Assembly: GCA_020744425.1 (NCBI GenBank)
Contig: JAGMUV010000004.1
Span: 1,116,001-1,180,000, forward strand
Length of the DNA: 64,000 nt
Direction of reading: 5' to 3'
DNA from: Dactylonectria macrodidyma
Taxonomy: Eukaryota > Ascomycota > Sordariomycetes > Hypocreales > Nectriaceae
Position numbers and translations under genes: made by a program. Of this stretch, positions 44,331 to 57,572 are shown one piece after another; the first letter of the stretch is position 1; each line of letters opens with the position of its first letter. Under the pieces are notes generated by a model. It did no database searches. It was not told the DNA's origin and was given only the letters and a program-made list of their open reading frames with translations.

Positions 44331-47056
44331 ATGCCTGCTCCATCTCCCCTCGGCGAGCATCCCCCTATGGAGGGCGTCTCTGGTGAGTTTCTCATCCGGC
44401 GATGCCGGGTCGCGAGCTGCCCCACCTTGACTCTCACGTTGGCGCATCGACCAGCGATGCTTGAGGTGATCGCAATCGCTGACATTTCTTCGTGATTCAG
44501 CTCCAGAGCCTCCTCAGAAGCCTGCGGATACTTCTAGCACCGAAGACAAGACCAGCGACGACGATACCGGCGTTCGATTCTCCTCCACTGCCGACGAGAT
44601 AGCCCCCACTGTCTCCGCCGCAACCATGGTCAACGAACCATCCCATAACCCGGCCAAGCGGGACGAGACGAGCTCCTTCACCGAGGTTACTGCCGACCAG
44701 CTTCAGGCTTTCACCAAATCGCTTCACGGTCGTGCTCTCCAAGAACTCCGCATGAATACTTATCAATTCGAAGCTTTCTCGCTTCCACCATCTAGAGTAA
44801 GTGCTCACTGCCCCTCTTTCAAAACAGAACGGATCGCTTTTGGCAGCCCTCCATGGTGTTGCGTCGATTCACATCTCGCCGACTGGTACAACGTGTTATG
44901 CCTCTCATGGATATCGGGGCCAATATGCTTACACTAGAGTTTCGTCCGTCAAATCGGATTCCTCTCATGTACGTCATGCCTGGACTCATGCTGACTGTTT
45001 CCCCTCCTAGGTCCCATCCCATGAGGATGAATCCAGTCCTTCCACCAGACTAACAACTCCAACCTCCGCGCACTTTCAATCCCCTCACGGCAGCCCGAGA
45101 CTCTCAGCCCTGGCGTCTCCTCCACTCACCCCGGCTGGATCCAGCCAGGCCGGTATCGACAAAGTGGCTAAAGATGGTGCAAGTGCCCCAGGAGCTCATG
45201 AACCGCCGACAATTACCCCTCAGCCGTCATCATCTCATGATAAACCCTCGCCGGTCCCGGAGAGCAGACCCCTTACTCAGCGAGCCACTTCTGATCACGC
45301 TATCCGAAGAGCTTCGTCTGCCGAGGAGAGACAACACAAGACTTCACATCGACGAGGAATGTTTGGCGTGGGACCTGGCTCCATGCCCGCATCTAGAGAC
45401 TCGAGCCCCTCCCGGAGCTCCGCATCGAACTTCTACTCCAAGCCCATAACCCCAGGCGGCGATCTCAACGATCCATACGCCAAGGGACGCCGTCCCCCAC
45501 CTCCTCAGGCTGCCACCAAGCACTCAATCGATCCTAGATTCGTCTTTTCTAGGAAGAAGAAGCACAGTTCCCCGCATGGGTCGAAAGCGAGCTTGTCTGA
45601 CAAACGCGCATCTACTTTCTTTGGTGGTGTGAAGAATAGCACCGATGAGCTCCACAATGAGAGCACCGCCACTAGCCAAGGTCACCCTGGCCCCCATGGA
45701 TCTATGGCAGATCTGAAGCGTTTCTTTCGGAAGCCAGGACATGGTCATCATCATAAGAAGAGGGAATCGTCGCCAATTCCAGCGCCGACAGGAACGAAGA
45801 CGCCACCAAGCTCTCGCTCGACGCAACAGTTGCCTTTTGGAGACGACCATGGCCTATCCTCGCGATATGGCAAGTTGGGCAAATTTCTGGGATCTGGAGC
45901 GGGTGGTTCGGTCAGACTGATGAAGCGCAAAGATGACGGAACTGTGTTTGCTGTCAAAGAATTCCGTGCCAGACACACGTATGAAACCGAAAAGGAGTAC
46001 AACAAGAAAGTCACGGCCGAGTTCTGTGTCGGTTCCACACTTCATCATGGCAACATCATTGAGACATTGGATATCTTGCAAGAGAAGGGTCGTTGGTACG
46101 AGGTCATGGAGTATGCGCCATTCGATCTTTTCGCCATTGTCATGACGGGAAAGATGTCGCGGGAGGAAATAACGTGTGCTTTCCTGCAAATCCTGAATGG
46201 AGTGACGTACCTGCACAGCGTCGGCCTTGCTCATCGCGATTTGAAGCTGGACAATGTTGTTGTTAGTGACAAGGGAATCATGAAAATTATCGATTTTGGG
46301 AGCGCCCATGTCTTCAAGTATCCGTTTGAGACCGAGACAGTTCCCGCCAAAGGTACGTTCGGAACAAAAAACTGAAAATCGAAACCGGGAAACGACTGAC
46401 ACTATTACACAGGCATTGTTGGATCCGACCCGTATCTTGCCCCGGAAGTGTATGATTCCAAGGAATACGATGCTGTTGCGGTGGATATCTGGTCTCTCGC
46501 GATCATTTTCTGTTGCATGACGCTTCGCAGATTCCCCTGGAAGCTCCCGCGTATGACGGATAACTCCTTCAAACTCTTCGCTGCCGATCCGACACCTGGA
46601 CATGATCCTAAGAAGCTAATCGTGCCGTCCAAGTCGACGAATGACTTGACTACCACGCCGGCACGCGATTTCCTCCCTGAGCATGGTGACAAGCATCACC
46701 ACGAGAAACAGCACCACCATGAGAAACACGACCGAAAGGAGGGTGGTGTTGCAAACCAGCCAACCCCCGCGCAACCTGCCAATACAACAAGCGGCACGAC
46801 GACCGAGAAGAAGGAAACTATCAAAGGTCCATGGCGCATTCTGCGGTTACTTCCTAGAGAGAGTAGACACATTGTCAGCCGGATGCTTGAGATTGACCCG
46901 AAAACTCGCGTTCGAATGGACGAGATCCTGCAAGAGCCATGGGTCGCGGACACAGTCATTTGCCAGCAATTTGACCATGGCGAGGTCATCCCGGCCGAGG
47001 ACCACACACATACTCTGGAGCCGCCAGCCAACCAGCAGCCAGGACATAAAGCATAG
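44331..47056 (+). CDS. Serine/threonine kinase of the HAL4/SAT4 (Oca2) type
   Basis: Exons 44331-44382, 44501-44796, 45011-46352 and 46413-47056 give 777 residues. The first 400 are Ser/Pro-rich and basic. The kinase domain starts at about 401 with the glycine loop [16 protein letters not shown]. Then come the ATP lysine in VFAVKEF (about 430), catalytic loop [10 protein letters not shown] (about 524), magnesium motif DFGSAH (about 544) and APE segment [20 protein letters not shown], split by intron 3. The C-lobe carries a His/Lys-rich insert ([16 protein letters not shown]). All catalytic residues are present. The relatives Hal4/Hal5 and Sat4 in yeast stabilise plasma-membrane nutrient and potassium transporters; a similar role is inferred. 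The start is uncertain because the 5' frame stays open. Intron 2 (214 bp) contains an open stretch that could be an alternative exon. Confidence 0.88.
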
Positions 47057-47654
47057 AATGGGGACGGGGCTTTCTTGGTGTACCAAGATGTCTCCAGTGG
47101 GCATTGTCACAGGAAATTGGCGTTTGGAGAGGGTTGACTGGGGTAGTTACCAAATTGGGGTTATGGAAGAGAGCGCATTCGTACATTGATGGACATGACA
47201 TAGCTTGACAGCGCACGATCACAGATAGAAGTTGGAACAGCAAATGAGGCAAGGAAACGGCGCCAGCCGCTCAGTAATAGGATGATTCGTAGATTTCACA
47301 CCAGCGTTAGCAGATAGTCACCAGTCCTAGTAGCAGAGGAAACAATAGTCATTTCAATTGCGGTATCCGGATTGGCTACCTAAGCCAGCGAAGAGCACTT
47401 AGTTCAGTGAATGTCACGCACGTGCATTGTTAGGTTTGTGTCGGGATGTGATGCCGGCGGTCTCGGAGCCGGGGAAATCCAGAGCCGAGCTTGGGGAAAA
47501 AATTGCGGCCCTCTTCTGGAAGCTGTTGGAAAGCGAGGTCCACCCGGATTGATTCCATTGAACTATTCTCTCTCCCGACTTTACTTCTCCTCAACTCACA
47601 TCACGACTTTACGATCATTTCCCAGTCCACATCACCTCACACAACATAATCACA
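47057..47654. other. Kinase 3' UTR and hsp10 promoter
   Basis: About 600 bp with no gene. The part nearest hsp10 carries a heat-shock element (listed separately) and a CT-rich leader. Confidence 0.6.
47514..47531 (+). promoter_or_regulatory. Heat-shock element upstream of hsp10
   Basis: Reads TTC-tg-GAA-gc-TGT-tg-GAA, four alternating 5-bp units of the HSF consensus (nTTCnnGAAn), three perfect and one with a mismatch. It ends about 123 bp before the hsp10 ATG. Position and gene function agree, so HSF1 control is likely. Confidence 0.7.
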
Positions 47655-48327
47655 ATGGTGCGTGCCTCCACAACCCCCCCTCGCCCCTCCATCTTTCGCA
47701 AAGGCGAATTGGCGGTAGTGAGCCAAGTCCTCCGGCCTCACTCCCTCGGCAATGGAACCGCTTGTCGAGAGGGGCCAATGGACAACAAAATATGCAAAGG
47801 ATCGAGCAGAAACATTGAAGAAGGATACAGAGCTAACTGGGTTTGCGCTACAGGCCACCTCCATTCGATCCATCCGAGCTCTCGCTCCCCTCCTTGACCG
47901 TGTCCTGGTCCAACGTATCAAGGCCGATACCAAGACCGCCAGCGGCATCTTCCTGCCCGAGTCCAGCGTCGAGAAGCTCAACGAGGCTAAGGTTGTGGCT
48001 GTCGGCCCCGGTGCTCTCGACAAGAAGGGCAACCGGCTGCCCATGGGCGTCGCCATTGGTGACCGCGTCCTGATCCCCCAGGTACGATGACAAATGACGG
48101 CGCTATAGCGTCTGTGTGAGAGACGTTTTGGAACCCGAGAACGGTTGTGCTAACACGTGGCTGTAGTTCGGTGGCTCTCCCGTCAAGGCTGGTGAGGATG
48201 AGTACCAGTTGTTCCGCGACAGCGAGTAAGTAACAGTCCGCCTATGAGACACCCATGGTCCCAAACTCACGGCCCACATGCTAACTAACCGCCCCTCTGT
48301 AGGATTCTGGCCAAGATTAACGAATAA
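47655..48327 (+). CDS. hsp10: Mitochondrial co-chaperonin Hsp10 (GroES)
   Basis: Four exons: 47655-47657 (the ATG alone), 47854-48081, 48167-48225 and 48303-48327, total 104 residues, the usual length of fungal Hsp10. The sequence has SIRSIRALAPLLDRVLVQRI and the mobile-loop region TASGIFLPESSVEKL, then AKVVAVGPGALDKKGN, GDRVLIPQFGGSPVKAG and the end ILAKINE. Hsp10 caps the Hsp60 chaperonin in the mitochondrial matrix and is essential in yeast. All introns are GT-AG, with a long first intron (196 bp) directly after the start codon. A heat-shock element lies just upstream. Confidence 0.95.
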
Positions 48328-51300
48328 GATACCCCGGATACACATTGGGTCAGAATGTACTATATTGTACCATATCGAAGCGGCCGTTGTCGGGGATTGG
48401 GCAAGGTCGCGGCCGGCCTTCTCTCGTAAAAGAGGAGACAGGATAAAGAGAGGGAGGCTGGACATGTAAAGTAAGGGGACCAAGAACCGAGATGAATTAT
48501 GTCTATTACGACAATGTAGGAGAGGAAAGGTTAGAGAACTGCCCCTGCCTTTTTGTTGCAAGTCATCATGGTGGGCACGCAGTTAAGGCTCGGTTTCAAT
48601 CTCCACTCCTTCATCTTGCCTTTTCAACCGCAGACATGGCTTCGGATCGGCGCATACGGGACCGAGGACGTCGGCCGCTCCATACATGTGTGATGTAAGC
48701 TGACATGGATGCATGAAGGAAAAGCAAGAACCCAGCCTGAATTGGGCAACGGGAGACTTGAGGCTTTACGGAGTTAACTGTACAAGCCGCCAGGTGCTTG
48801 AGGGTGGAATTTCATGCGCCATCGAGACGCGGAGGCGACATATCGATTGGCTCAGGGACCGCCGTCTACATGGGGGTTCAATGGCCTGAGGCCACCGCTC
48901 TGGCCGAAGGCCGAACAGCCAAGCCCGTATTTTTCTTACAGTATGAGAACGGGTCTAGATGGTCAGGATGATCCAAAGCCCAAGATTTGTCGCAGCTGCG
49001 GTCATACGGAGCTGTAGAGAGTGTATGATGTTGGTAAAATCTGGCGGAGGCTGTTCCTTGTTAAGTGTCTCGTTCTGGTTGTTAGCCCCCCCTGGGAGTT
49101 GGCAAATTGCTTACGATTCTCGGGATCTTGTGTCGCCTTGGCTTGCGAAGGGCAGCCAAGGAGAGTTAAGGATGCTGGATCGGATATTGTGAGACGGAGC
49201 GGAAGCACTGAGAGGGAACGAGAATGGCTTATAGTAGCTGTGCATTGACTGTGCACAAGGACTGGGCTAAACCTATTTTCGTTTATCATGAAAGGAGCAA
49301 GTGAAGGGAAGTTCGGAAGCGACGAACCGACTACTTCAATTTATCCATGTGCAATCCTCAACTAACAAGACAGGAAGCCAGGCTGGCCTCCGGGGGAAGA
49401 AAAACACCACACACCAATTGATATTCTACTACAATAAACTCATTCGCTCCTCTCGGGAACAAGGAACAACTAAATTATAGGATAAATCGAAGAAATAAAA
49501 GTATAACTTTATCACCAAATCAGTCTAAATTATGTACAATCTATTTCCTAGTGTTGCTTATGACCGTAGAGGAAAGTTGTTCCTTTATGGTGTGTGGTGT
49601 TTCTCTTCCACCCCTTGGCTGGGTCATGGGCAGATGCCGGGTTGTGTCAATCGTCAATCGTAAATAGTGGGGAATTGCAACAGGAAACGAATGTGAGTTG
49701 CTGGGTAATTGGGACACAGTTGATCCACGGGGGACTGAAGACGGGATGACAGCGGAAACTGTCCCTCATGCTACCTGCGTAGATCCTTCTTCTCCCCAGT
49801 TGCGCACGCTAGCCCTTGATCTTTGACCTTTATGCTGGGTTCGGGGTTTGGGATTGACGTTTGAGGTTGAGGGGAAAGCATGGGTGTTGGCGGCTCCTTG
49901 GCTTTATGAGCTGAGGGGATCCCTCGATCAAATTGATAGGCTCTGGTCCTAGTCCTGGGCGTCTGCTGTCAACGACCGGTGTCTGTGTCTGATTGCTGGA
50001 TTGCGATGCTGGTCTGGTGGCTCTTTTTCATTTTATTACAGTCTCGTGTCAATGTGTTACAGTCTTGGCCGCGTACGTGGCTTTGAGTGAATGAGCTGAT
50101 GCAGTGTGAGGATGCTGGTGTTGGCCATTGCCCGGGGAAGCCGCAGTGTCTACCTGACCTTGTGTGCGTGCGTGTCAATGTTCAAGGGTTAAAAACTCAG
50201 TTCTGTACCTTACTTGGCAACTTTATTCTCGGTCAGCGATTTGGCGGGCCAATTGGGCCATGAATCGAGGATTGCCCTGATCCCTGGATCACCAGGCCAG
50301 GGATATCTCGGCCAGGGGCAAAACGGGGGGCAGCTGTGGAGCCAAGAGCGCTGAAAAAAGGCCTTCGGAAGGCCGTCGCACCACTGCAAGCCGCCGATGC
50401 AGCTGGTGGGACACTGGATCCGCCGGGCGATGATCCACTGGCGATCCTTGGGATTGTTTCCGGCTCTTCGTACTCTCGCCCGTCCCTTGATTTGAGGCTC
50501 ACTGGCCTCGTTCAGGGCTTACCCGCCTCATTATGCCTGGCTGGCTGCAGGACGAAACATGGCTTGCTGAGGGACAAACCAACAGGCGCTCTGGCGTACC
50601 TTGCATGGCTAACCTACCCGCAGCTCCCCTTGGCCGGCGGGAAAAATAAAAACCTCCGCAGGCCGGCAGCCCGTTTGTTTCGGTTGGTTAGTTCGATTGG
50701 CTACCAATGACTCCTGGGAGGCTTCCAACAACTGCCAACTCCACCAGCAACGCAGGAACGCGCGCGCGAGAGAGACGGGACAAGATCAAACAAAGTTGCG
50801 GGACGGCAATAATCGTACGGGATATTACTATGCAGACCCAATTGGAGGTGCAGGCGCACGGGAGAAGGAAATGACAACGGAAGACGCGCGACGGCTTCGT
50901 TTTTTCTTGTTTGTTTCATGTGGGCATGCCCGCTCCTCTTGGCGGGGGAGGAGGCGGTGGCCGCCAATCTGGGTCCGATGCAGCATCATTATCCTGTTGT
51001 TGTCTGCAGGGAGTCTAGCAGGAGCCTATCAGTCATCCAGGAGTTGTCCAGTAGGCATCTCGTCTAGTATTAATTGCCGACGGATGGGCCAGATGTCGTG
51101 TCGCCAAGCCCATGCCAACAGCCAGCCCAGTGCATCCTGCCTACGCCAAGGGATGCACGAACACACCAGCAATCCTACCGGACGGCCAGCAATCCTGAGG
51201 AGCGATCAAGGATTGGACTAAGCAGTCAGCCACATGTTTGAGAGAGAGGGGCCCCCGCCTGGTCTGTGATCTGCGAGGTTATTCCCTACATGAATTCTTT

Positions 51301-51606
51301 GCACTGAGATGGTGTTAGACGCTGGCCCAGCAGGCAGGCCTGGTCGTGAGTGACCATGCGGCCTGTGTTCCGTTCCGCCCACCGACCCATGGCGCCAGCG
51401 AAGGCGCGCGTTTGCTCTCAGACTACGAGTTCCCACTTGTTCCGTCTCCATGCCTCCATGTCTCCATCTTTGAGAGTCTGAGTTCCCCCTCCTAAGCCTC
51501 TCCAGCCTCCAGGGTTACGCTGATGGGACGTCCGGGATCCCAGGACTAGGGGCGGATGGCTGCGGTAGCATCGAGCTGCATCTGTCCGGGGGCCCACGAT
51601 GTCAAC

Positions 51607-51616
51607 CTATATCAAG
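51607..51616 (+). promoter_or_regulatory. Possible TATA element of the AA9 gene
   Basis: CTATATCAAG about 330 bp before the ATG, followed by a CT-rich leader. Position and sequence only. Confidence 0.3.
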
Positions 51617-51710
51617 GTCCAAGCCCGGCCTGTCGTGGCTCCCCTTTCCTCCTTTCTCTCGTCACCCTTCTTTCTCAATTCGGTGTTGAGCAATTGTTCT
51701 TCTGTGCTTT

Positions 51711-51727
51711 TCTCTCTCTCTCTCTCT
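51711..51727. repeat. (TC)n tract in the AA9 gene leader
   Basis: Uninterrupted TC dinucleotide run of 17 bases in the presumed 5' leader or core promoter. Confidence 0.9.
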
Positions 51728-51946
51728 AGTAGAGCTTCATTCCTTCATTTGTTCACCCATTCACTCCTTTGACACATTCACACTCCTTTGATTGCCGCCA
51801 TCAGAGCTCATCAGCCCCCTTTCAACAAACCCTCCAGCAACGAATTCTTTGCCCCAGCGGCTTCAAGTGGAAACTGGTCTTTCTGCTTCAATTTATCTTC
51901 ATCCTTGACAATAAGTTCCTCGACTCTCACAAGCATACTATTTACC

Positions 51947-53552
51947 ATGAAGTTCCTCGCTACCGCCCTTGGCTTCGCCTCCGCCGCGACTGCTCACACC
52001 CTCTTCACCACCTTCTACGTCGATGGCGAGAACCAGGGTGACGGAACCTGTGTCCGTGAGCCCACCGATGCCTCAACCGCCAACAGCCCCATCTACCCCC
52101 TCAATGGCGACGACATGGCTTGTGGTATGTACTTTTCCTCCTCAGAGACACCCAATTGGGTTCCTTGAAATGAGAAAGAAACAAAACAAGACTAACAACT
52201 TCGTAGGCCGTGATGGCGAGATTGCTGTCAACTACATCTGTCCCGCCTCCAGCGGTTCCCAGTTGACATTCGAGTTCCGCGAGTCACCCTCTTACACCAG
52301 CTCTGGTGTGATTGCTGAGGGTCACAAGGGCCCCTGCAACGTCTACATCAAGAAGGTTGACGACATGTTCAGCTCCAAGGCCGCCGGCAGTGGCTGGTTC
52401 AAGATCTGGGAGGATGGCTACGATGTCGACAGCGACACCTGGTGTACCGACACCCTCCGCGCCAACAACGGCCATCTGTCCGTTGACCTGCCCACCGGTC
52501 TTCCTTCGGGCTATTACCTTGTCCGCCCTGAGATCCTCGCCCTCCACGCCGCCGTGGACGGTGACCCTCAGTTCTACACCAGCTGCGCCCAGATCTTCAT
52601 TGAGAACGGTCCTGAGATCGAGCTAGAGATTCCCGAGAAGTATGAAGTCAGCATCCCCGGCTACCTCACCAGCGACGATGCTGCCCTCACCTTCAACCTC
52701 TACGACACCCCCCTAGGCGAGTACCCCATCCCAGGTCCCGACGTCTACATCCCCACCTCGGAGTCGATTGGCAGCAAGCAGACCCAGAAGGACGGTGTTA
52801 TTCCCTCTGGCTGCCTCGCCAAGAACGCCAACTGGTGCGGTGAGGCCCTCGACACCTACTCGACCCAGGATGGCTGCTGGGCGTCCGCCGAGGTTTGCTG
52901 GAACCAGGCCGATACCTGCTGGGACAGCGTCCCCCCCAGCGGCTACTCTGGCTGCACCACCTGGAACAACTACTGCACCAAGATTGGTGACAACTGTGAG
53001 GCTGGCAACTACGACGGCCTTCCCGACTTTGATCTCTCCGAGGTCTTTGCTGATGTCCCTGGCCCTATCCCTACTCCCTACGGCAGCTTCGAGACCACTC
53101 CCGTAACCGGTGGCGACAGCTCTGACGACTCCAGTGATGGTGCTTCTTCCACCAAGGCCGCTTCTACCACCAAGGCAGCCTCTTCCACCGAGGCTGCCTC
53201 CACCCAGGAGGCCGCTGCTGAGGAGACCTCCGTCTACTCAGCGGCCGCCACGACTACCGCTAAGGCCGCAGTCACCACAGATGAGCCCGTCAAGCCTACC
53301 TACGTCTACGTGGTCCCTGGAGCGTCCGAGGATGCCACCTCTACTTACTCCGCCAGCCCAGAGCAGACGTCCGAGAGCTCCGGCAACGAGAGCGGTCTCA
53401 AGGTGTCCGAAGACGGTCGCTGCGGCGGCGAAACCGGCCAGACCTGCGAGGGCAGCACCTTTGGAAACTGCTGCTCCAAGAAGGGCAAGTGTGGCCGCAA
53501 GACCCGCCACTGCAGCTGCGGTTGCCAATCTGCCTTTGGCATCTGCGATTAA
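51947..53552 (+). CDS. Secreted AA9 lytic polysaccharide monooxygenase with a CBM18-like tail
   Basis: Exons 51947-52124 and 52207-53552 with an 82-bp intron give 507 residues. Signal peptide MKFLATALGFASAATA is followed by His17 (HTLFTTFYVDG), which becomes the N-terminal copper-binding histidine after cleavage. The second copper histidine is His99 in EGHKGPCNVYIKK. His173 and Gln181-x-Tyr183 (GDPQFYTSCAQIF) complete the AA9 active site. After the catalytic domain (to about 240) comes a Cys/Trp-rich segment (NWCGEALDTYSTQDGCWAS), a Ser/Thr/Ala-rich linker, then a hevein/CBM18-like module at about 460-506 (GRCGGETGQTCEGSTFGNCC, ending GCQSAFGIC). AA9 enzymes cleave cellulose or related beta-glucans oxidatively, whereas CBM18 binds chitin. 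All catalytic residues are present, so the enzyme should be active. Confidence 0.94.
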
Positions 53553-55907
53553 GTGTAAATATCTTGTCTACATTTATTCATGCCAAAAGGCATGCACGGG
53601 GCTTTGGGTAGAGAGGGATCCCGACTCTCAGTTCACTTCGACTTATGTACAATGGTTTACGGACTTTTTTTTTCTTAACGATTCACTTCTCTTTTGGTGA
53701 CGGGATCTAGACCTAGAGAACGGGAGGGCTAGATCGGGGATTGTATAAGTAAACAGATTACTTAGAAAGCCAGATGAGCAATCATCTCAATACAATGAGG
53801 ATTGCGACCCAATTTGATGGATCAATGTGTCATGTGATGTAGTTGCGCTACCGTGAATATGAATGAACGTGAGTAGGTAGGCACAGTTTTGTAGCATTGT
53901 CTTGAGTTGGGTTGTCGTCCTATGAATGTCATGTCATTGGTGTCTAAGGTTGATTCACTTTTTGAGACAATGTCCGCGGGAGTACGAATGAAACAAGGAT
54001 ATTGATCACCTATCATAAAGGAGAGCCGCACATAGACTAAGGCATACAGAAAATGAGAAGGGATTTATGATCTTGCGTGGCGACACTGTTTGATCGTGAA
54101 CGAATGCGATTGCGAGGCAAAGTGGCTGAGCACGTATCTTGAGCTGTCGTTGAGGTTGTGTGGCTGGTGACAGGTGTTCAGCCCGAGGTATCGGCAGCTT
54201 CCCTGTATTCGCTTGTGAGGTGGCGATGATGACGTCGGGGATTTCGCCTAGAACTCTCCAACATCGAGCACCCAGATTCTCTTTTGCGGTAACACTGCAC
54301 ACATGCTCTTAGAATGAGCCTAAAGGGGACAAGGGGCGATGAGGCAGGCGCCACAACGGCAGGGCCGCCCTCATGGCCGCCTCAGGGGTCTGGAATGCTG
54401 CGGTGCGACGAGAAAGCCGCTCCAACCGCTCCAACTCACCCGCCACTGAGAGTAGTAGAGGCATGAACTGCCTGAACTGCAGGCAGTGGTGACATTACAG
54501 CCACCATGCAAGTAAGTGAACAGGTGCCTTACCGATTGGGCCTCGGAGGGGATTCGAAGTTGATCAGGCACTGGCCTTGTGCGGAATTGTTCGCTGCCTG
54601 CTTCTCCAGGTCAGCTGCCGGCGCTGAATGAAGAAAGTGGGTGCAATGTTTGTGTGTCTACCCAGGGTTGATCATCGTCGCGTGTCAACTTGATGAGGGT
54701 TTATCCGGTTAGGCAGCTCGAGCAATTCCTCTAACTTAGGCTTTGCAAATTCATTTACGTAGCTTTGGTCAACTCGAGCCTCGAGAACGGGGAACACCCG
54801 GGCTCGGGGCCGAGTATCGATCAAGCATTGATCATTCCCAAATGACCATAGGCAGGGAGAGGAGAACTGAAGGCCGGCCGCTTGGCCTTCAGGCCCATGC
54901 GATTCTAGCTCTGTGACACTTTGATAGGCATTGGCATTGTGACCAAATCAAGCTGTGCATGTCACCGTCTGTTCCTTAATTTGTTCTTACCACGTTCTCA
55001 CATTGCTCAGCAGGAACTTGCGGGTTTGCGGGAACAACTCCTGGTCGACTAGCACCTCCACACTCTCCAATCTCGCCACAACCATCATCTCGTCACATTC
55101 CCGCTAACAAGTTAAGCCAGCTAGGGCACATGCTTCCTGGTATTGTCGAGCCTCTTCTGTCATATTCAATAGACCACCTGATATCTATTATTCCGGTGCA
55201 AGCAAAGCGCATAATTCATCAAGGCTTCCATGCGAAGACGACAATAGGCACCTAGGTGGTGCTCTCGAGCGAATTGAGTCAGTGGTATCTCCAGCAAGGC
55301 ATCGTCAAGTGTTCATCAGCCCCAATCAAGCCTAGAGCGACGACCGGTGTTGCCGTTTTCTCCAATCCGCCTAGCCCCCAACTTTCAGCACTTCCTCCCC
55401 GTGGGCCAGGTACTCTCTCTTTTAGCGGGCTGTGACCGCTCCAGCGCCTCCCTCCACGTCCCCAGCCGTGCCTCCCTAGTACACAAGGTGCCTAAAAAGT
55501 GACCTCTGCCAGGTGCCTGCTTTACCCGTTCGTCACCCTACAAGAAGAGGCTACAAGGACTACCTACACCCGAGACCGCCTACGAACCTCGACATCATAC
55601 CGCCTAAGAAATTACTTAGCTACCTTAAGGTAACAAGACCCTATACGCGCATCCACTCAGGTAGCCAGCCATTCTCCCATCTACAATCCCGCCTCCGTCG
55701 TCACCTGCCATCCTGGGCCCGGACCTGGACCTGACATAACCCACCTAAACTACCTCGCTGTCCCAAGTGACAAGTCCCAAAAGCCCCAACCCCATCTCCT
55801 CCGCGACACGGCCTCAACCCTCGACGACCTCAACGACCGCCCGTTTCCTCCGACTCCTGTCGCCTCTCCTGTTGCTGCCGCTATCGCTGCTGCTGCCATC
55901 CGTCACC
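53553..55907. other. Intergenic region between the AA9 and sec4 genes
   Basis: About 2.35 kb with no convincing gene. The final 500 bp are CT/CCT-rich and look like the leader of the Rab gene. Confidence 0.5.
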
Positions 55908-56953
<1,046 letters not shown>

Positions 56954-57572
56954 GCGTCCGGGAAGACGCAGCTTGCATCCGTCATTACCTTTGCTCTTCA
57001 TTTTTACCTATTTTAGTTACATTGGCACATCGTGTGTATCAGCCAGCGTGCCTGCCAGGATCACAGAAGATGAGAGATGAGAGAGGGGAGAGGAGGGAGA
57101 ATGGAGAAGAAGCCAGTAGTGGAGGAAGGAGAGGAGGGGTGGAGAGGGATAGATGAGATGTTGAGATGTTGAGAGAGCGCGGCAGCCTCAGTTACGAGAA
57201 AGAAGGCACAGCCACACACGGGAGGCTCGGGTCATGTCTATTCGCCCCGGTCGGCCTTCCCAACCCCCCTAGAGAACAAATATGGTCTGGAGTTTCGGTT
57301 TTTGATCTGGGTCTAATACACGTTGCTACCGTTGTGTGCCTGTTTGCGGTTCCGTCGCGATGATTCTTGATACCTACATGGGAGTGGTCGACGGAGGAGG
57401 GAGAAACCGAGAGGATGAATTGAGCGGGAGAAGGTATGTACAGAGTGCAGGGGGAACTGCACTAGGAACAGACAGGGCCACCTTTGTGGGGGTACAGCAG
57501 GCATGTGTAGTGGAGAGAATATGTCTTGTTCTTATATTGCTTTGTTTTCTGGCTGATTTACTAGCTTTGTTT
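56954..57572. other. Convergent 3' region after sec4
   Basis: About 620 bp with GA-rich tracts (for example GGAGAGGAGGG near 57086) and no gene. Confidence 0.5.

Larger units (their letters stand above)
48328..51946. other. Intergenic region upstream of the AA9 gene
   Basis: About 3.6 kb with no gene I can support. 49.3-49.6 kb is AT-rich. The open frames at 50336-51221 are short, overlap one another and lack family features. The last 450 bp form a CT-rich leader with a possible TATA sequence at 51607 and a (TC)n tract. Confidence 0.5.

Noticed and set aside
50336..51221. Overlapping frames of 124 and 174 codons upstream of the AA9 gene
   Set aside because: Different frames overlap in GC-rich promoter DNA; start codons are non-ATG or poorly placed and no homology was recognised.
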